DNA of 12,467 nt from an uncultured Eubacteriales bacterium (GTDB taxonomy: Bacteria; Bacillota; Clostridia; Oscillospirales; Oscillospiraceae). The notes beneath the pieces were generated by a model that saw nothing but the letters and a program-made list of their open reading frames with translations, was not told the origin of the DNA and did no database searches. Below are positions 1 to 6,029 of this stretch, one piece after another; position 1 is the first letter of the stretch; each line of letters starts with the position of its first letter. The stretch covers positions 1 to 12,467 of the forward strand of contig ONTN01000025.1 of assembly GCA_900320765.1 (NCBI GenBank). Reading direction: 5' to 3'. The translations under genes were made by a program, and so were the position numbers.

Positions 1-495
1 GAGAGCTTCGAGCCCGCCGGCATCTCATACGTCTACGGGGCGTGGTTTAATCTCGCGATGAGCTCGGACTGGGTGAACGTAAACCTTATACACCACGAGT
101 TCTGGCACCTCATCGAGGACCGCATACTTTTTGATGACCCCGGCGCTTTTGAACTCATCTGGTCAGACCTCAATCCGACGGATTTCTATTACGGTATGAA
201 TTTCGACTCCTACTACGAAAATAACGGCGCAAAGAGCTTCATACTCAAGGCGGACGCTGATTTCGGGAGCGTTTACTTCACCGATTACTATTCGACCACA
301 AGCCCCTTTGAGGACAGGGCGACGATAATCGAGACGATATTCAGACCCGATAACGTCAAGTGGTTCTATCCGAAGTACGACAGCTACTATGAGCTTGTTT
401 GCTCCTGCCCGCACCTGAAGGCAAAGCTCGACTATATGGCGCAAAAGGTAAACGACACCTTCGGCACAGTATATTGGGAAGAGTGCTTTAAATAA
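1..495 (+). CDS. C-terminal part of a putative zinc metallopeptidase (5' end outside window)
   Basis: The frame is open from base 1, so the start lies upstream; 164 residues are visible. The fragment carries HEFWH at fragment residues 32-36 (bases 94-108), a match to the HExxH zinc-binding motif in which two histidines bind metal and the glutamate is catalytic. About 68 residues later comes SPFEDRA, whose glutamate (fragment residue 104) could be the third zinc ligand, as in gluzincin-like peptidases; that assignment is inference. The fragment is rich in Tyr, Asp and Phe, which fits a secreted or surface protein, but any signal peptide would be outside the window. It ends with TAA followed by a strong intrinsic terminator, so it is the last gene of its transcript. 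The family and substrate are not recognised. The longest antisense frame over this region looks like a shadow. Confidence 0.6.
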   Translation, partial: ESFEPAGISYVYGAWFNLAMSSDWVNVNLIHHEFWHLIEDRILFDDPGAFELIWSDLNPTDFYYGMNFDSYYENNGAKSFILKADADFGSVYFTDYYSTTSPFEDRATIIETIFRPDNVKWFYPKYDSYYELVCSCPHLKAKLDYMAQKVNDTFGTVYWEECFK

Positions 496-516
496 CGGCT
501 GCGAAAACATAAAAAC

Positions 517-549
517 GGCTCGTGTGGATATCACACGAGCCCCTTTTTT
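517..549 (+). terminator. Rho-independent terminator of the metallopeptidase gene
   Basis: A perfect 10-bp stem beginning GGCTCGTGTG (517-526) has a 5-nt loop (527-531), pairs with 532-541, and is followed by CC and six T. It starts 21 nt after the TAA at 493-495. An A5 run before the stem could give weak activity in the other direction. Confidence 0.93.
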
Positions 550-550
550 A

Positions 551-580
551 ACCGTCTGTCGCTCAGAAACGGCCGTCTGT
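551..580 (+). promoter_or_regulatory. Candidate LytTR operator (two direct repeats)
   Basis: ACCGTCTGT at 551-559 and GCCGTCTGT at 572-580 are 9-bp direct repeats separated by 12 bp, a 21-bp period that puts both on one face of the helix. The published LytTR consensus is two 9-bp repeats of the form [TA][AC][CA]GTTN[AG][TG] spaced by 12-13 bp. The copies match it at 8 and 7 of 9 positions, sharing a T to C change at position 6. The second copy ends 10 bp before the -35 box of the promoter of a LytTR gene, a position suited to activation. The repeats are seen directly; autoregulation is inferred. Confidence 0.6.
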
Positions 581-590
581 TCAAAACCGC

Positions 591-619
591 TTGAACTTCT
601 GCGCCGCCGATAATATAAT
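591..619 (+). promoter_or_regulatory. Sigma-A promoter of the LytTR/DUF3021 operon
   Basis: TTGAAC (591-596) and TATAAT (614-619) are separated by exactly 17 bp. The predicted transcript would begin near 626, giving a leader of about 20 nt with the GGGGAGG ribosome site at 631-637. Confidence 0.85.
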
Positions 620-645
620 GCGAGCGTACCGGGGAGGTGTTCAAA

Positions 646-1083
646 ATGCAAGTCGAAATAAAAATCGACAGCTCAGTAACTGAGCCTAAGGTCATAGTAC
701 TGACAAGTCGAATGACTGACGAGGTAAGCGAGCTTGTGAGCAGGCTCTCGGAGCCTGAGCCGCAGACGCTGGCGGGCTTTTGCGAAGGGACCGTCAGCAT
801 CCTCGACCAGGATAAGCTACTGCGCATCTACGCTGAGGGCGGCAAGGTCATCGCGGCGGCGGAGGACGGAGAATACGCCCTTCGCCTGCGGCTGTACGAG
901 CTTGAGCCGCGGCTGAGGCGTGACTTTGTCCGCATTTCAAATTCCGAAATCATCAATCTGAAAAAGGCGAAGCGCTTTGATCTTTCCATGTCTGGGACGA
1001 TCTGCGTTTCCATGTCGGACGGCTCGGTGAGCTACGTCTCCCGGCGCTACGTTTCAAAAATCAAAACTGTATTGGGACTGTGA
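646..1083 (+). CDS. LytTR-domain DNA-binding transcriptional regulator (short, no receiver domain)
   Basis: This 145-residue protein has a C-terminal LytTR DNA-binding domain at about residues 50-143. It is recognisable from the pattern RDFVRISNSEIINL (residues 92-105), then a strand, and a SDGSVSYVSRRYVSKIK ending typical of the final strand and helix of LytTR. The first 45 or so residues are a short alpha/beta segment, not a response-regulator receiver, so it does not look like a phosphorelay regulator. A GTG at 637 is in frame, but ATG 646 is preferred because GGAGG at 633-637 sits 8 nt before it. The stop TGA overlaps the ribosome site of the DUF3021 gene, so the two are translationally coupled. 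Known LytTR plus membrane-protein pairs use the membrane partner to restrain the regulator; that role here is inference. Direct repeats fitting a LytTR operator lie just upstream of its promoter. Confidence 0.88.
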   Translation: MQVEIKIDSSVTEPKVIVLTSRMTDEVSELVSRLSEPEPQTLAGFCEGTVSILDQDKLLRIYAEGGKVIAAAEDGEYALRLRLYELEPRLRRDFVRISNSEIINLKKAKRFDLSMSGTICVSMSDGSVSYVSRRYVSKIKTVLGL

Positions 1084-1093
1084 GGTGTCAATT

Positions 1094-1543
1094 ATGAAGA
1101 AAAAAGTAATTCAGCGCTGCCTTCTCGGCGCTCCGATCGGGGTGCTTATCTCCCTTCTCATCACCATCATCATATCTTATGCGATAGGCGACGGGGCCTT
1201 TCACGCCGTTACTCCCGAGCTTTCAGCCGAATGCGGCAGCGAGATAAACGCCGTAGCCGTTCAGACCGCATGCTCCCTGCTCTATGGGGCGGCTTGGGCG
1301 GGAGCCTCCGTCATCTGGGAAAAAGAGGACTGGAGCCTTCTCAAAATGACGGCCGTTCACTTTGCCGTCTCTTCCCTCTCCGCTCTGCCTATTGCCTATT
1401 TCCTTCACTGGATGGACCGCAGCGTCGCGGGATTCCTGGGCTATTTCGGTATATTTATCGCGATCTACGCAGGCGTCTGGTGCAGCCAGTACTTCTCCAT
1501 AAAGTCAAGGCTGAAGAAAATAAACGAAGCCCTCGACCGCTGA
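1094..1543 (+). CDS. DUF3021 family four-helix membrane protein
   Basis: This is a 149-residue protein with four hydrophobic segments at about residues 9-31, 53-74, 85-104 and 112-133. A short WEKEDWS loop lies between helices 2 and 3, and a basic tail ends in KSRLKKINEALDR. Size, topology and position directly after a LytTR regulator match the DUF3021 family, whose members often sit beside LytTR genes in Firmicutes. ATG 1094 is chosen over GTG 1085 because GAGG at 1082-1085 lies 8 nt upstream of the ATG. The biochemical function is unknown. The likely role, inferred from the pairing, is a membrane-bound partner or inhibitor that controls the LytTR protein. A strong hairpin terminator follows, closing a two-gene operon. 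Confidence 0.85.
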   Translation: MKKKVIQRCLLGAPIGVLISLLITIIISYAIGDGAFHAVTPELSAECGSEINAVAVQTACSLLYGAAWAGASVIWEKEDWSLLKMTAVHFAVSSLSALPIAYFLHWMDRSVAGFLGYFGIFIAIYAGVWCSQYFSIKSRLKKINEALDR

Positions 1544-1566
1544 CTAAAAGCGCTATCTGAAACTTT

Positions 1567-1598
1567 ATCCGGGACGGCGCTGCCGTCCCGGATTATTT
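1567..1598 (+). terminator. Rho-independent terminator after the DUF3021 gene
   Basis: A perfect 12-bp stem begins ATCCGGGACGGC (1567-1578), has a GCT loop, pairs with 1582-1593, and is followed by TATTT and a broken T-rich run. It lies 23 nt after the stop codon. Confidence 0.85.
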
Positions 1599-1634
1599 CT
1601 ATGTTTTCCCACCGTTCAAAATCTCCGACTGGCT

Positions 1635-1663
1635 TTGACATTTTCCGCGCTGCGGCGTATAAT
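1635..1663 (+). promoter_or_regulatory. Perfect-consensus sigma-A promoter for the SLOG/LTA-synthase-like operon
   Basis: TTGACA (1635-1640) and TATAAT (1658-1663) are both exact consensus boxes with the ideal 17-bp spacer. Transcription is predicted to start near 1670, about 25 nt before the ATG at 1696. Such a promoter should be strong and largely constitutive unless repressed. Confidence 0.92.
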
Positions 1664-1695
1664 GTCGTTTGCGAAAAACTACACGGAGCGAGACT

Positions 1696-2247
1696 ATGGA
1701 AAACGCAGACCCGAAAAGCATAACCTGCGCCTTTACGGGGCACCGGCCGGAAAAGCTCCCCTGGGGCGATAACGAATCAGCCCCCGGGTGCGCGGCGCTC
1801 AAAAAAAGAATGTACCTTGTCTGCCGCGAGCTCTACGCGCGCGGCTACAGGCATTTCGTCTGCGGTATGGCGCGAGGAGCCGACTTCTATTTCTGCGAGA
1901 CCGTCCTGCGGCTGAAGGAGACCTGCTCTGACGCCGTCCTGATCGCAGCCGTACCGTTCCGCTGTCAGGCCTCGTCCTGGGGCGAGGAGGACAGGGAGCG
2001 CTACGAGGGCCTTCTAAGTCGCTGCGACCGCGTGACCGTCCTCGAGGAGGAGTATTCCGAGGGCTGCTATATCCGCCGCAACCGCCGTATGGTCGACGTC
2101 TCTTCGGCTCTGATTGCCGTTCTCGCCGGGGGCGGCGGCACTAAGTCCACCGTGGATTACGCCATGCGCCGCGGGCTCGAGGTGATAATCTTCGACCCGA
2201 GAAGCGACGTCTACGTCGATATCCCGCCGCGGTTCGACCTCGTATAA
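1696..2247 (+). CDS. SLOG family protein (DUF1273 / YpsA-like)
   Basis: This 183-residue protein has a Rossmann-like SLOG fold of the DUF1273/YpsA type. Diagnostic motifs in order are CAFTGHRPEKLPWG near the N-terminus (residues 11-24), GMARGAD (57-63), CYIRRNRRMVD (124-134) and the glycine-rich GGGGTKSTVDYA (145-156) that closes the predicted ligand pocket. SLOG proteins are thought to bind nucleotides or nucleotide-derived ligands. B. subtilis and S. aureus YpsA have been linked to cell division; the ligand is not known. ATG 1696 is chosen over an in-frame TTG at 1669 because GGAG at 1685-1688 lies 7 nt upstream and TTG 1669 would lie at or before the predicted transcript start. The LTA-synthase-like gene begins 21 nt after its stop with no terminator between, so they probably share one transcript. 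The family assignment is firm; a functional link to envelope polymer synthesis is only inferred from position. Confidence 0.88.
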   Translation: MENADPKSITCAFTGHRPEKLPWGDNESAPGCAALKKRMYLVCRELYARGYRHFVCGMARGADFYFCETVLRLKETCSDAVLIAAVPFRCQASSWGEEDRERYEGLLSRCDRVTVLEEEYSEGCYIRRNRRMVDVSSALIAVLAGGGGTKSTVDYAMRRGLEVIIFDPRSDVYVDIPPRFDLV

Positions 2248-2268
2248 TTGCCGTTTTCGGAGGAAATG

Positions 2269-4132
2269 ATGGAAAAGGAAAAACGTACCCGCAGAAAGGG
2301 CTGGCGCGTCGCCGCCGTTCTTTTTGTTCTGTTCACGGGGCTTGCCGCCTTCTCATGGCTCACCTGGCTTTGGCAGGCAAGGCATTGGGACAACATAAAG
2401 CTTATCGAGATATTCTCGATGCTGAAAATATCTGTCGAGGGCACGAGCGAGGTCATAATGCGCGACTTCTGGCTCACCGCCGTACTGCCCTCCGCCGCTC
2501 TGATCGCCGTCCTGACGGTAACGCTCATTCTCCTGCGCAGGTGGAAGGGCGTCCGCCTCTTCTCGCGGATCGGCGCCGCCGTCGCATTTTTAGCTTTCGT
2601 CGCCGCCGCAGTCTTCGCAGCCTACCGTCTCGACCTAAAGGGCTATCTCAATTCGAGCGCGGTGGAGTCTGAATTCATTGAGACGCACTACGTTGACCCG
2701 AACACCGTTGAGCTCAAGTTCCCGGAGAAGAAGCGAAACCTCATCTACATATGGCTCGAATCCGTGGAGTCGACGTACTCGGATAAGGAGCACGGCGGCG
2801 CCTTCGATAGGGACGTTATCCCCGAGCTCACCGCCATCGCGGCGGAGAATCCCACCTTCACCGGGGGCGAGGGCATAGTGAACGGCGGCATCTCCACCCT
2901 CGGCACTACCTGGACGATGGGCGCCCTCTTCGCTCAGACGAGCGGGCTCCCTCTAAAAATACCCATCACGAATAACTCGATGAGCTTTCAGGACACGTTC
3001 TTCCCCGGCGTTACCACCCTCGGCGATATTTTGGCGGACGAGGGCTATCAGCAGGCCTTTCTTATCGGCTCCGACGGAAAGTTCGGCGGGCGTCGGGTCT
3101 ACTTCACCGAACACGGAAACTATACCGTCTGGGATCACCCCTACAGCCAACAGGTCGGCGAGATACCGGCGGATTACAAGGTCTGGTGGGGCTATGAGGA
3201 TCAGCGGCTCTTCACCTTCGCCAAAAAGCACATAACCGATATGGCGGCCACAGGCGAGCCCTTCAACTTCTCTATGCTCACGGTTGACACCCACTTCCCG
3301 GACGGTTACGTCTGCCCCCTCTGCGATGATAATTATGAGGGCAGTCAGTATTCGATGGTAATGTCCTGCTCCTCGAAGCAGATAGCGGAATTTCTTGACT
3401 GGATAAAGGCTCAGTCCTTCTATGAGAACACCACCGTCGTCCTCTCGGGCGACCATATAACGATGAACGTGGACTACCGCCGATATCGACCCGGATTACC
3501 AGCGCAAGGTATATACCGTTATCCTGAATCCCGCTCCGGGCGTTGAGGATCCCGGCTATGGGCGGATCTACGCCACGATGGATCTCTTCCCCACCACCCT
3601 CGCAGCCCTCGGCGTTGAGATAGAGGGCGACCGCCTCGGCCTCGGAACGAACCTGTACTCCGAGAAGGCGACCCTGATGGAGACCTTCGGCTTTACGGAG
3701 CTCGACAGGCTCCTGGGCTACCACTCCGAATTTATGGACAGGCTCTCCGGCATCGACGACGTGATATACGAGCTCTCAGAGGCCTTCGCGGACATCGACC
3801 TTGAGATGAAGGCCGACTTCGGCGAGGACACCGCCACCTTCACGGTGTACAATCTCGACGAGTACAGCGATAAATTCGAGCGGGTCGAGATATTCGCCGA
3901 GATAATGCGCGGCGAGACGCGGACTACCCTCCGCCAGCGCAGAACGAAGCAGAACGAGGACGGAAGCTACTATTCCACCTTCGACGTCGCCGACTTCAAG
4001 GGTCATGACGACTTCCTCGTAAACGTATACGTCCTGACCTCGGCGGGGCGAATAAAGGTCAGCGTGAGCTACAACTGCGTATTCTCAGAGCAGAAGCTCA
4101 CCGACCCGCGCACCGTTTCCGCAGACAACTAA
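2269..4132 (+). pseudogene. LTA synthase / MdoB-like membrane sulfatase-fold transferase, frameshifted
   Basis: The N-terminus has three membrane helices (about residues 12-35, 66-89 and 100-120). An extracellular alkaline-phosphatase-fold domain of the LtaS/OpgB family follows. Likely metal and catalytic residues are Glu164 (IWLESVEST), Thr213 or Thr214 (GTTWTMGALFAQTSGLPL) and Asp395-His396 (LSGDHITM), with His342 in DTHFPDG as a probable substrate contact. Family members transfer glycerol-phosphate from phosphatidylglycerol to build lipoteichoic acid or related polymers. ATG 2269 has GGAGG 5 nt upstream. Frame 1 runs to a stop ending at 3546, but from about 3478 the family-like sequence (ADIDPDYQRKVYTVILNPAPG) is in frame 2. 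Restoring two bases (TT) after TAC 3475-3477 would read DYFADIDPDYQRK and give 621 residues, a normal family length. The upstream piece keeps every metal ligand but loses the end of the fold and a C-terminal extension. It could be a real mutation or an assembly indel. Confidence 0.85.
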
Positions 4133-4163
4133 ACGAAAACCCGGACGGAATAATCCGTCCGGG
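4084..4163 (+). repeat. 80-bp direct repeat, copy 1 (gene tail plus terminator)
   Basis: This copy matches 8337-8416 at 73 of 80 positions with no gaps, at a constant offset of 4253 bp. The first 27 bases are identical, the next stretch has seven differences, and the last 35 or so bases including the hairpin are identical. It covers the final 15 codons of the LTA-synthase-like gene, its stop and the terminator. Confidence 0.95.
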
Positions 4164-4169
4164 AGTTTT
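4140..4169. terminator. Bidirectional terminator between convergent genes
   Basis: A perfect 10-bp stem starting CCCGGACGGA (4140-4149) has an ATAA loop (4150-4153) and pairs with 4154-4163. It is followed on the plus strand by AG and TTTT and on the minus strand by GTTTTCGTTT. It lies between the stop of the LTA-synthase-like gene and the stop of the ABC ATPase gene and can serve both; the final bases overlap the ATPase stop codon. Confidence 0.9.
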
Positions 4170-4833
4170 ATTGCTTCTCTTCTATTGTTCCGTCAACTAT
4201 GGTAAGCGTTTCGTCTGCCCTTTGGGCGACGGACGGATCGTGCGTAACAACGATGACGCAGGCTTTTTCCTCGTGCGCAAGGCGCTGAAGGATCTCAACG
4301 ATATTATCCCCGTTTTTCTTGTCGAGACTTCCCGTCGGTTCATCCGCAAGCACGATTTTGCTTCCTGCCGCCAACGTGCGGGCAATCGCAACGCGCTGCT
4401 GCTCCCCACCGGAGAGCTTTTTCGGCAGAGCCCCAAACAGCTCCGGCTTCAGCTCCACCCGCTCAAGGCAGGCACGGGCTCTCTTCTCGGCTTCCTTTCG
4501 CGGCGTCCGTTTTATGGTGAGGGGATATGCCGCATTCTCCTCCGCCGTCAGCAGCGGGAAAAGGTTCAGTTCCTGATATATCACAGAGATTTTATCTCTT
4601 CTGAGGCGGCAGGCGTCGATCTCGGCGGTATCTTCTCCGTCGATCAACACTCTGCCGACGGTCGGAGTACGCAGTCCGGCTATCAGCGAAAGCAACGTAC
4701 TTTTTCCGCTCCCGCTTACGCCCATTATCGCATAGAGCCGCCCTTCCTCAAACGTGTATGAAACCCCGCGCAGCGCGTCAGTTTTTCTTGATTTATCGCT
4801 GTATGTATACGATACGTTTTCAAGCACTATCAT
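4168..4833 (-). CDS. ABC transporter ATP-binding protein (LolD/MacB type)
   Basis: This is a 221-residue nucleotide-binding subunit with every expected motif: Walker A GVSGSGKST (residues 38-46), Q-loop Gln87 in YQELNLF, signature LSGGEQQ (140-146), Walker B VLADEPTGSLD (161-171) and switch His198 in VTHDP. The SLDKKNG stretch after Walker B and the short length are typical of the LolD/MacB/FtsE class that pairs with FtsX-like permeases. ATG 4833 is preferred over an in-frame TTG at 4842 because AAAGGAG lies 9 nt before the ATG and would abut the TTG. The gene starts one base after the stop of the second permease gene, so translation is coupled. It supplies ATP hydrolysis for the two permeases encoded before it; the substrate is unknown. 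Confidence 0.95.
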   Translation of the reverse strand: MIVLENVSYTYSDKSRKTDALRGVSYTFEEGRLYAIMGVSGSGKSTLLSLIAGLRTPTVGRVLIDGEDTAEIDACRLRRDKISVIYQELNLFPLLTAEENAAYPLTIKRTPRKEAEKRARACLERVELKPELFGALPKKLSGGEQQRVAIARTLAAGSKIVLADEPTGSLDKKNGDNIVEILQRLAHEEKACVIVVTHDPSVAQRADETLTIVDGTIEEKQ

Positions 4834-4834
4834 T

Positions 4835-6025
4835 TTACTCAACTCCTTTGGTTAGCTCCGGCGACTTTTTGCCGACCGCCCTTAACGCAGCTATTAGAAA
4901 GCCTATAATCTGAGCCGCCGCAGCGATCGCTATTTTCAGCCATGGCGGGCTGATACCGATAGCCGCGAAAAGAAGACCAATAGCTAAACCGAAGCCCAGA
5001 AGACTTAGAGTAAGCTGCTCCGCCATCACCTCCGCTATCACCCGGCTTTTTGTAAGGCCGAGAATATACTGAAGGGCCAGCTCCTGTTCCCTCGCCTTTG
5101 TGATGAGTTCCCCAAGGAGAAAGCCAAAAACAAGAGCCAGCGCGGTCATAATATCCCCGAATATCATAAAGGTTATTTTTGATTGCTCAAGGCTTGCAAC
5201 CGTGCTTTTCAGCGTATCGTCGTAAATTGCGAGAGCAAAGGGATAGTATCTGTACATCGTTACGCCCCACTCCTGAGGCACACCCTCCGGATCGACAAAG
5301 GCAAAATACTTAGAACCGCATTTCTCCCAAAATTCGTCTATTCTCCGGTTATCGCTGAAAACCGCGCTTAATGAGCTTGCGGTTATGCCGTGATTCGCGT
5401 TAAGCTCAATATCGCAAACGGCTTCCCAAGTGCAATAGATTGTATTCGCCTTATCTCCTGTTCCGAAATAAGTTCCGATGACCCTGAGCTCCGCCGTTAC
5501 GGTCTCCACGCCGGCAACCTCAACGGTAACGCTTTCCAGCTGCGACAGCCCGTTCGGAACGACGCAGCCGCTCTCGTCTCCGGAAAAGAAGCTCTCGTCA
5601 TATCCTTCCCGCCATACGATTATTCGGCCGCCTCCATCCGCAAGCTCCCTTGCGGCCCCTCTGTCGGTTAAGCCGACAAGGGTGTACGGCTTTTGGGCTA
5701 TCAATGCCTGAATAGAGGTCTGGGCAGAGACCTCCTTTATATATCCAAGGAATATTGTTTCCGGGTGAGAGGGACCGTATCTCTCATCCTGAAAGAAAAG
5801 ATTTACCGCCCAGCCCGGTATGTTCAGCCCCTCAGAGCGCGTACCCCTAAGGTTTGTTATCGCGCACTTTACCGGCAACTCGGCGTATACCGCGTCAATG
5901 CTTTTATCCATGCTCCTCTCACCCGCGAAGAGTCCGAATATCGCTCCGCAGACGGCGGCGGCGCAGATAATCGACAAAAGACACCGCATCGGTCTTCGTC
6001 TCATTCTCGTAATAAGATAGGGCAT
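4835..6025 (-). CDS. FtsX-like ABC transporter permease (smaller subunit)
   Basis: This is a 396-residue membrane protein. One helix near the N-terminus (about residues 13-35) follows a basic start (MPYLITRMRRRPMR). An extracytoplasmic domain of roughly 245 residues comes next, then three helices at about 284-306, 338-357 and 362-384. This 1+3 layout with a large outer domain is that of the FtsX/MacB permease family. The stretch KAREQELALQYILGLTKSRV after helix 2 resembles the coupling loop of FtsX-like proteins that contacts the ATPase. A GAGGTGA ribosome site lies 7 nt before ATG 6025, and only 4 nt separate it from the stop of the larger permease gene. It probably forms a heterodimer with that protein. 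The substrate is unknown; PadR-linked systems of this type are often exporters or antimicrobial-peptide defence pumps, which is inference here. Confidence 0.88.
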   Translation of the reverse strand: MPYLITRMRRRPMRCLLSIICAAAVCGAIFGLFAGERSMDKSIDAVYAELPVKCAITNLRGTRSEGLNIPGWAVNLFFQDERYGPSHPETIFLGYIKEVSAQTSIQALIAQKPYTLVGLTDRGAARELADGGGRIIVWREGYDESFFSGDESGCVVPNGLSQLESVTVEVAGVETVTAELRVIGTYFGTGDKANTIYCTWEAVCDIELNANHGITASSLSAVFSDNRRIDEFWEKCGSKYFAFVDPEGVPQEWGVTMYRYYPFALAIYDDTLKSTVASLEQSKITFMIFGDIMTALALVFGFLLGELITKAREQELALQYILGLTKSRVIAEVMAEQLTLSLLGFGLAIGLLFAAIGISPPWLKIAIAAAAQIIGFLIAALRAVGKKSPELTKGVE

Positions 6026-6029
6026 CAGC

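Noticed and set aside
163..651. Minus-strand open frame of 162 codons opposite the metallopeptidase end
   Set aside because: It runs through the terminator and the LytTR promoter and opposes a frame with an HExxH motif; treated as a shadow.
1231..1560. Plus-strand 109-codon frame inside the DUF3021 gene
   Set aside because: It is an overlapping frame dominated by Arg and Ser; the DUF3021 frame has clear membrane helices and a ribosome site.
1611..1619. ACCGTTCAA, a near match to a LytTR half-site upstream of the SLOG promoter
   Set aside because: No second repeat occurs 21-22 bp away on either side, so a single 8 of 9 match is likely chance.
3472..3490. Programmed ribosomal frameshift in the LTA-synthase-like gene
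   Set aside because: There is no slippery heptamer or obvious stimulatory structure, and restoring two bases gives a better family-like sequence than a simple slip.
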